Positions 58,357 through 64,000 of a DNA stretch of 64,000 nucleotides are shown piece by piece. The DNA lies in NCBI RefSeq assembly GCF_030814215.1, contig NZ_JAUSUT010000001.1, positions 4,154,001 to 4,218,000 of the forward strand. Direction: 5' to 3'. The notes under the pieces were generated by a model. That model saw nothing but the letters and a program-made list of their open reading frames with translations, searched no databases and was not told where the DNA came from. Both the position numbers and the translations under genes were made by a program. The stretch comes from Amycolatopsis thermophila (GTDB lineage Bacteria; Actinomycetota; Actinomycetes; Mycobacteriales; Pseudonocardiaceae). How positions within the stretch are numbered: the stretch's first letter is position 1; every line of letters starts with the position of its first letter.

Positions 58357-59082
58357 ATGACCACGGGATCCGAGAGTGGCTCCCCGGGCGGCGGCGAACC
58401 GGAACCGACGTTCGCCGACGTGATGAACAGCTTCAGCCTGGACTCCGGGCGTGGCCGTCGCAAGCGCAAGAAGTCGCGCGAACCGCGGCCCGAACCGGCC
58501 CCGGCCGAGGCCCCCGAGGTTCCGCAGGCCGAGCAGGCGCCGCCGGCGCCACAGCCGCCGCCGTCACCGGCGCCGGCACCCGCCCCGCAGCCGGAGTACC
58601 CGGCGCCGCCGGCGGGCCCGTTCGACTCCTCGCCGGGCACCGGGTTCTTCGAGCCCGTCCAGCCCGCCCAGGCCGCGGACCCGGCGCCGCCGTTCCGGCG
58701 CGAGGAGCCCGAGATCCACCCTGCCGAGGAGACCGCCGTGGTGCGCCCGTACGCGCTCACCGGCGGCCGCACCAAGGCCCGGGTCGCACTGGAACTGGAG
58801 ACGCTGGTCTCCGTCCAGGACGCCGTCCTCGCCCGGCTCGACGCCGGTGCGCTGACGGTGCAGTTCGAGCACCGCTCGATCATGGAAGAATGTCGGACAC
58901 CGCGGTCGGTCGCGGAGATCGCAGCGCTGCTGCGGGTCCCGATCGGCGTGGCCAGAGTCCTCATCAGCGACGCCGCCGATGCTGGTCTGGTCACCGTGCA
59001 CCGCACGGTGTCGACCAACGACGACGCCGAGGCGCATCTCATGTTGATGGAAAGGGTGTTGAGTGGACTCCGTCGGCTTTAA
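58357..59082 (+). CDS. cvnC: DUF742 protein CvnC
   Basis: A 241-aa protein. The DUF742 domain (about residues 125-241) has VRPYALTGGRTKARVALELETLVS and LLRVPIGVARVLISDAADAGLVTVHRT, a winged-helix-like segment. The first ~120 residues are a Pro/Ala/Glu-rich extension, twice the usual CvnC length, parallel to the long CvnA tail. Eight nt after cvnB; its last codons overlap the start of cvnD. Confidence 0.88.
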   Translation: MTTGSESGSPGGGEPEPTFADVMNSFSLDSGRGRRKRKKSREPRPEPAPAEAPEVPQAEQAPPAPQPPPSPAPAPAPQPEYPAPPAGPFDSSPGTGFFEPVQPAQAADPAPPFRREEPEIHPAEETAVVRPYALTGGRTKARVALELETLVSVQDAVLARLDAGALTVQFEHRSIMEECRTPRSVAEIAALLRVPIGVARVLISDAADAGLVTVHRTVSTNDDAEAHLMLMERVLSGLRRL

Positions 59083-59675
59083 GGCACCGCGGCAGACCGC
59101 GCCGCAGACCATGACCTCGGCGAAGATCGTGGTCGCCGGTGGTTTCGGTGCCGGCAAGACCACCTTCGTCGGCTCGGTCTCGGAGATCGTGCCGCTCACC
59201 ACCGAGGCGATGATGACCGACGCGAGCCGCGGCATCGACAACCTCGACCAGACACCCAACAAGGCCACCACGACCGTGGCCATGGACTTCGGTCGCGTGT
59301 CCCTGGACACCGATCTGATCCTGTACCTGTTCGGTACGCCGGGTCAGCAGCGGTTCTGGTTCATGTGGGACGACCTGGTGCGGGGCGCGATCGGCGCGGT
59401 GGTGCTCGCGGACACGCGGCGGCTGGCGGACTCGTTCGCGCCGATCGACTTCTTCGAGGACCGCAGGCTGCCCTACATCATCGGCGTGAACACGTTCGAC
59501 GGGGCAGCTGCACCACGAGCTGAGCGACGTGCGCGAGGCGCTGGCGATCGACGAGAGCATCCCGATCGTGCGCTGCGACGCGCGTGACCGCGAGTCGACC
59601 AAGCAGACGCTGATCACACTGGTCGAGTACGCGATGCGGCAGTGGATCGCGATGCGGTCCGCGACCGCGCGCTGA
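59063..59675 (+). pseudogene. cvnD: conservon GTPase CvnD, frameshifted
   Basis: A small GTPase. VVAGGFGAGKTTFVGSVSE (P-loop), DFGRV, LFGTPGQQRFWFMWDDL (switch II) and GVNTFDG (NTxD-type base motif) match the family. After FDG the frame leaves the family pattern at a GGGG run (59501-59504). Reading one base later gives QLHHELSDVREALAIDESIPIVRCDARDRESTKQTLITLVEYAM and a stop at 59675. That is the normal CvnD end, for a total near 203 residues. Without correction the protein is 174 aa with a junk tail. GTG 59063 has GGAAAGG upstream. Either a sequence error, a true mutation, or recoding. Confidence 0.85.
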
Positions 59676-59800
59676 CGCTCCGCGGTAGTTCGGAGGAAGT
59701 GCCGGGCGGGGGGCCCGGTTCACGTTCGGTCGACGCTTCCTTCGTGCTGCTCGCTCGCGTTCTGAATCGTTACCGTGCCCCGGCGGGTGTCGCGGCGGTC

Positions 59801-59835
59801 ATACTTGGGTTTGCGATAGTAGGAAGCCCAAGTAT
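59801..59835. promoter_or_regulatory. inverted repeat upstream of icmF
   Basis: ATACTTGGG (59801-59809) and CCCAAGTAT (59827-59835) are perfectly inverted around a 17-nt centre, and TTTTTGAGGT follows before the ATG at 59845. AT-rich compared with its surroundings. It may be a repressor site overlapping the promoter, or an mRNA hairpin beside the ribosome site. Confidence 0.6.
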
Positions 59836-59844
59836 TTTTGAGGT

Positions 59845-62800
59845 ATGAACGCCTCACTGCACCGGCCCGTGCACCCCGTGCGGTTCGTCACCGCCTCGAG
59901 TCTGTTCGACGGGCACGACGCTTCGATCAACATCATGCGGCGCATCCTGCAGTCGCAGGGTGCGGAGGTCATCCACCTCGGGCACAACCGGTCGGTGGAC
60001 GAGGTCGTGACGGCCGCGATCAGCGAGGACGCCCACGGCGTCGCGATCAGCGCCTACCAGGGCGGCCACGTCGAGTACTTCAGCTACCTGGTGGAGCTGC
60101 TGAACGAGCGCGGCGCCGGGCACATCAAGGTGTACGGCGGCGGGGGCGGCGTCATCGTGCGCGAGGAGATCGAGCTGCTGCACTCGCGTGGCGTCGCGCG
60201 CATCTTCTCCCCGGACGACGGCCTCCAGCTGGGCCTGCCCGGGATGATCAACCTGATGATCTCCGAGTGCGACTACGACCTGGCCGAGGTGCCGGCCGGG
60301 TCGGACGACGACCTGCTCGCCGGGGACGTCCGGGCGCTGGCGCGGTTCATCACCCAGCTGCAGGCCGGCAGCGTCCCGGCGGACCGGCTCGCGCGCGTCA
60401 CGGAGGCGGCCAAGGCGCGCACGGTCCCGGTCCTGGGCATCACCGGCACCGGTGGTTCGGGCAAGTCGTCGCTGACCGACGAGCTGCTCCGGCGGTTCCG
60501 GCTGGACCAGGAGGACAAGCTGCGCATCGCGGTGCTGGCGGTCGACCCGACCCGCCGCCGCGGCGGTGGCGCGCTGCTGGGCGACCGGATCCGGATGAAC
60601 GGGCTGGACGGCTCGCAGGTCTACTTCCGGTCGATGGCCACTCGTCAGGCCGCGGGCGAGGTGCCCGAGGGCCTGGACGAGGCCGTGCTGGCGTGCAAGG
60701 CCGCGGGCTACGACCTGGTGATCGTCGAGACGCCGGGCATCGGGCAGGGCGACGCCGGGATCGTGGACCACGTCGACTACTCGCTGTACGTGATGACGCC
60801 GGAGTTCGGCGCCGCGTCGCAGCTGGAGAAGATCGACATGCTCGACTTCGCCGATGCGGTGGCGATCAACAAGTTCGAGCGCCGCGGCGCCGAGGACGCG
60901 CGCCGCGACGTCGCGCGCCAGCTGGTGCGCAACCGCGAGCAGTTCGGTGCCTCGCCGGAGGACATGCCGGTGTTCGGCACCAGCGCCGCGCGGTTCAACG
61001 ACGACGGCGTGACGGCGCTGTACCAGTTCCTGCGCGACGAGCTGGCCGAGCGGGGCCTGTCGGTGTCGGCGGGGCAGCTGCCGAAGGTGGAGACCAAGGT
61101 CTCGACGGGCGCGACGGTCGTCATCCCGGCGTCGCGCGAGCGGTACCTGGCCGACATCGCCGCCACCGTCCGCGGCTACCACGAGAAGACGCGCGAGCAG
61201 GTCGCCGCCGTGCGCAAGGTCGACCAGCTGACCGCCGCGAAGGACGCCCTCGCCGCCGAAGGCGCGGACACCGGGCCGATCGAGGCGCTGCTGGCGAAGG
61301 CGGAGTCCGAAGTGGACTCCTCGGTGGCCGGTCTGCTGGAGCGCTGGGGCGAGCTGTCCGAGTCCTACCGGCAGGAGGAGCTGGTCGTCCGCATCCGGGA
61401 CAAGGAACTGCGCACCCAGCTGTGGCGCGAAACCCTGTCCGGCAACCGGATCCCGCGCGTGGCGCTGCCGCGCTACACCGACCGCGGCGAGCTGCTGTCG
61501 TTCCTGCGCCGCGAGCACCTGCCCGGCTACTTCCCCTACACCGCGGGCGTTTTTCCGTTCAAGCGCGAGGGCGAGGACCCGGCCCGCATGTTCGCCGGGG
61601 AGGGCGACGCGTTCCGCACCAACCGCCGGTTCAAGTACCTGTCCGCCGACTCCGAGGCCAAGCGGCTGTCGACGGCGTTCGACTCGGTGACCCTCTACGG
61701 GCACGACCCGGACACGCGGCCGGACATCTACGGCAAGATCGGCACCTCGGGTGTGTCGATCGCGACGCTGGAGGACATGAAGGCGCTCTACGACGGGTTC
61801 GACCTGACGGCGCCGAACACCTCGGTCTCGATGACGATCAACGGCCCGGCGCCGACGATCCTCGCGTTCTTCCTCAACACCGCGATCGACCAGCGGATGG
61901 ACGCCTTCCGCGCCGAGCACGGGCGGGAGCCGACGCCCGAGGAGGCCGCGGAGCTGCGCGAGTGGACGCTGCACCAGGTGCGCGGCACGGTGCAGGCCGA
62001 CATCCTCAAGGAGGACCAGGGCCAGAACACCTGCATCTTCTCCACCGAGTTCTCGCTGCGGATGATGGCCGACATCCAGGAGTGGTTCATCGAGCACGGG
62101 GTGCGCAACTTCTACTCGGTGTCGATCTCGGGCTACCACATCGCCGAGGCGGGGGCGAACCCGATCTCGCAGCTGGCGTTCACGCTGGCCAACGGGTTCA
62201 CCTACGTCGAGTCGTACCTGGCGCGCGGCATGAAGGTCGACGACTTCGCGCCCAACCTGTCGTTCTTCTTCTCCAACGGCATGGACGCCGAGTACTCGGT
62301 GCTGGGCCGGGTCGCGCGCCGCATCTGGGCGGTGGCGATGAAGGAGCGCTACGGCGCCAACGAGCGGTCGCAGAAGCTCAAGTACCACGTGCAGACGTCG
62401 GGCCGGTCGCTGCACGCGCAGGAGATGAGCTTCAACGACATCCGCACCACGCTGCAGGCGCTGTGCGCGCTCTACGACAACGCGAACTCGTTGCACACCA
62501 ACGCCTACGACGAGGCGATCACCACGCCGACGGAGAGCTCGGTGCGGCGCGCGATGGCCATCCAGATGATCATCAACAAGGAGTGGGGCCTGTCGAAGAA
62601 CGAGAACCCGTTGCAGGGTTCGTTCATCATCGACGAGCTGACCGACCTGGTCGAGGAGGCCGTGCTGGCCGAGTTCGACCGGATGGCCGAGCGCGGCGGT
62701 GTGCTGGGCGCGATGGAGACCGGCTACCAGCGCGGCAAGATCCAGGACGAGTCGATGCTGTACGAGCGGCTCAAGCACGAGGGCACGCTGCCGATCGTCG

Positions 62801-63081
62801 GGGTGAACACATTCCGCAACCCGCACCCCGAGGAGGACGAGGTCGAGGTCGAACTGGCGCGCGCCACGGAGGAGGAGAAGCAGTCGCAGCTGACGCGGCT
62901 GGCCGACTTCCAGCAGCGGCACAGCCGGGAGGCCCAGGAGGCGCTCCGGGCGCTCCGCGAGGCCGCCACCCGCGGCGAGAACCTGTTCGGCGTGCTGATG
63001 GACGCCGCGCGGGTCTGCTCGCTCGGGCAGATCACCGACGCGTTCTTCGAAGTCGGCGGCCAGTACCGGCGCAACATCTAG
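59845..63081 (+). CDS. icmF: fused isobutyryl-CoA mutase IcmF
   Basis: A 1078-aa coenzyme-B12 fusion protein. Residues 10-140 form the B12-binding domain (SLFDGHDASINIMRRILQSQG; the usual DxHxxG His is present). Residues 190-430 form the G-protein chaperone (GITGTGGSGKSSLTDELL P-loop; VETPGIGQGDAGI; AINKFER). Residues 560-1078 form the methylmalonyl-mutase-type catalytic domain (YTAGVFPFKREGEDPARMFAGEG; SISGYHIAEAGANP; LSFFFSNGMDAEYSVLGRVAR; KYHVQTSGRSLHAQEM). The PFKREG region identifies IcmF rather than methylmalonyl-CoA mutase. It interconverts isobutyryl- and n-butyryl-CoA and may also act on related chains. Confidence 0.95.
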   Translation: MNASLHRPVHPVRFVTASSLFDGHDASINIMRRILQSQGAEVIHLGHNRSVDEVVTAAISEDAHGVAISAYQGGHVEYFSYLVELLNERGAGHIKVYGGGGGVIVREEIELLHSRGVARIFSPDDGLQLGLPGMINLMISECDYDLAEVPAGSDDDLLAGDVRALARFITQLQAGSVPADRLARVTEAAKARTVPVLGITGTGGSGKSSLTDELLRRFRLDQEDKLRIAVLAVDPTRRRGGGALLGDRIRMNGLDGSQVYFRSMATRQAAGEVPEGLDEAVLACKAAGYDLVIVETPGIGQGDAGIVDHVDYSLYVMTPEFGAASQLEKIDMLDFADAVAINKFERRGAEDARRDVARQLVRNREQFGASPEDMPVFGTSAARFNDDGVTALYQFLRDELAERGLSVSAGQLPKVETKVSTGATVVIPASRERYLADIAATVRGYHEKTREQVAAVRKVDQLTAAKDALAAEGADTGPIEALLAKAESEVDSSVAGLLERWGELSESYRQEELVVRIRDKELRTQLWRETLSGNRIPRVALPRYTDRGELLSFLRREHLPGYFPYTAGVFPFKREGEDPARMFAGEGDAFRTNRRFKYLSADSEAKRLSTAFDSVTLYGHDPDTRPDIYGKIGTSGVSIATLEDMKALYDGFDLTAPNTSVSMTINGPAPTILAFFLNTAIDQRMDAFRAEHGREPTPEEAAELREWTLHQVRGTVQADILKEDQGQNTCIFSTEFSLRMMADIQEWFIEHGVRNFYSVSISGYHIAEAGANPISQLAFTLANGFTYVESYLARGMKVDDFAPNLSFFFSNGMDAEYSVLGRVARRIWAVAMKERYGANERSQKLKYHVQTSGRSLHAQEMSFNDIRTTLQALCALYDNANSLHTNAYDEAITTPTESSVRRAMAIQMIINKEWGLSKNENPLQGSFIIDELTDLVEEAVLAEFDRMAERGGVLGAMETGYQRGKIQDESMLYERLKHEGTLPIVGVNTFRNPHPEEDEVEVELARATEEEKQSQLTRLADFQQRHSREAQEALRALREAATRGENLFGVLMDAARVCSLGQITDAFFEVGGQYRRNI

Positions 63082-63120
63082 AAGCCGTGCGCACGGTGGC
63101 GGGTCGCGGCGGCCCGCCAC

Positions 63121-63173
63121 CGGTGACCCGCCGACCGGGCCGGGAATAGCGCGCCCCGGTCGGCGGGTTACCG
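63121..63173. terminator. 19-bp hairpin between icmF and LLM gene
   Basis: Arms 63121-63139 and 63155-63173 (CGGTGACCCGCCGACCGGG inverted, one G-U-type mismatch), loop 15 nt. It lies directly before the next ATG (63180), so besides ending icmF it may affect the next gene. Confidence 0.65.
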
Positions 63174-63179
63174 GGATAC

Positions 63180-64000
63180 ATGGAGTTCGGGATCTCGACG
63201 TTCATCACCGACGAAGGCATCCGCCCCGGCGCGCTGGGCCGTGCGCTGGAGGAACGCGGCTTCGACTCGCTGCTGCTGGCCGAGCACTCGCACATCCCGG
63301 TCAGCCGGGAGAGCCCCTATCCCGGCGGCGGTGACCTGCCGCGCGTCTACTACCGCACCCTCGACCCGTTCGTCGCCCTCACCGCGGTCGCGGCCGAGAC
63401 GACCGACCTGCTGCTGTTCACCGGTGTCGCCCTGCTGGTCCAGCGGGACGTCATCCACACGGCCAAGGAGGTCGCGAGCCTCGACCTGCTCTCCGGCGGG
63501 CGCGTGGCCTTCGGCGTCGGCGTCGGGTGGAACCGCGAGGAGATGCGCAACCACGGCACCGACCCGCGCACCCGCGGCGCCCTGATCGACGAGCAGATCC
63601 AGGCGCTCAAGGCGATCTGGACGCAGGACGAGGCCGAGTTCCACGGCAAGCACGTCGACTTCGACCCGATCTGGCAGTGGCCCAAACCGGTGCAGCGCCC
63701 GCACCCGCCGATCTACGTCGGCGGCGAGAGCGAGGCCGCGCTCAACCGGTTGGCCAAGCACGCCGACGGCTGGATGCCGCGGTCGCACACGCCGGCGGCG
63801 GAGATCCAGCGCGTCCGGGCGTGGCTGGCCGAGCAGGGCCGCACCGACGTGCCGTTCACCGTGTTCGGCGCCGGGCGCAGCGAAGAGGCCCTCGCCGGGT
63901 ACGCCGAGGCCGGTGTCGAGCGCGTGACGTTCATGCTGGGCACCCGGCCCGAGTCGGAGACCCTGGCCAAGCTGGACGAACTCGCCGCACTCGCGGAGGG
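63180..64000 (+). CDS. LLM-class F420-dependent oxidoreductase (partial, 3' end outside window)
   Basis: The open frame from ATG 63180 continues to the window end, giving 273 codons so far. It reads MEFGISTFITDEGIRPGALGRALEERGFDSLLLAEHSHIP, then LFTGVALLVQRDVIHTAKEVASLDLLSGGRVAFGVGVGWNREEM and PPIYVGGESEAALNRLAKHADGWMPR. This is the luciferase-like TIM barrel of the F420-using group. No Shine-Dalgarno sequence is seen; the hairpin ends 6 nt before the start. Confidence 0.88.
   Translation, partial: MEFGISTFITDEGIRPGALGRALEERGFDSLLLAEHSHIPVSRESPYPGGGDLPRVYYRTLDPFVALTAVAAETTDLLLFTGVALLVQRDVIHTAKEVASLDLLSGGRVAFGVGVGWNREEMRNHGTDPRTRGALIDEQIQALKAIWTQDEAEFHGKHVDFDPIWQWPKPVQRPHPPIYVGGESEAALNRLAKHADGWMPRSHTPAAEIQRVRAWLAEQGRTDVPFTVFGAGRSEEALAGYAEAGVERVTFMLGTRPESETLAKLDELAALAE

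Overview
The window is high-GC actinobacterial DNA with many GTG starts (two TTG starts) and dense, often overlapping genes. It looks like a chromosomal segment of a Pseudonocardiales member, most likely Amycolatopsis or a close relative. Supporting signs are a phosphofructokinase of the PPi-dependent type, a complete conservon (cvnABCD), paired XRE-DUF5753/DUF397 genes, an F420-type LLM oxidoreductase, a fused isobutyryl-CoA mutase and a DasR-like chitinase operator. The genus assignment is inference. No rRNA, tRNA, CRISPR array, insertion sequence or prophage was seen.

Region by region. 1-3.4 kb: Tat-exported molybdenum hydroxylase and its 2Fe-2S subunit, closed by a clear terminator. 3.5-9 kb: PucR regulator, cold-shock-domain protein, Zn alcohol dehydrogenase, PAS-ANTAR regulator, SRPBCC protein and UdgX, then 0.77 kb of non-coding DNA with a large cruciform-type inverted repeat, a second hairpin and a 45-bp tandem repeat. 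9.4-23.9 kb: a stress-type block with hemerythrin, P450, two hydrolases, an ATP-grasp enzyme, a LigD-like phosphoesterase with a degenerate ligase domain, a FAD/Rieske oxidoreductase, a YbdK-type ligase, a haem-oxygenase-fold protein, CDGSH, methyltransferase, topoisomerase IB, DUF2795 and a double-DUF427 protein. Many of these genes have a GTTT-N14-17-GGGTAA-like promoter about 8-10 nt before the start codon, as expected for one SigF/SigB-type regulon made of nearly leaderless mRNAs. 24-35.6 kb: central and secondary metabolism (glycerate kinase, acyltransferase, RNase AS, DAHP synthase, PPi-PFK, chitinase, pyruvate kinase, TesB). DAHP synthase is preceded by a 22-codon leader peptide containing Tyr-Phe-Trp-Phe.

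35.6-48.5 kb: XRE/DUF397 pair, large LuxR-type (LAL) regulator, aldehyde dehydrogenase, TetR regulator divergent from an acyl-CoA dehydrogenase and alpha-methylacyl-CoA racemase pair, small membrane proteins and a lytic transglycosylase. 48.5-53 kb: one minus-strand operon joining a DUF485/acetate-type symporter to ornithine decarboxylase, SpeD and SpeE (spermidine synthesis). 53.8-59.7 kb: conservon whose sensor kinase has a very long Pro-rich tail with a duplicated module, and whose GTPase gene carries a one-base frameshift. 59.8-64 kb: icmF and a partial LLM-class oxidoreductase running off the window.

The strongest candidates for something new are the aromatic leader peptide before the DAHP synthase gene, the SigF-like near-leaderless regulon with its ATP-grasp/CocE/esterase/P450 cluster, the LigD-like protein without a nucleophilic lysine, the symporter-polyamine operon, and the rearranged conservon.
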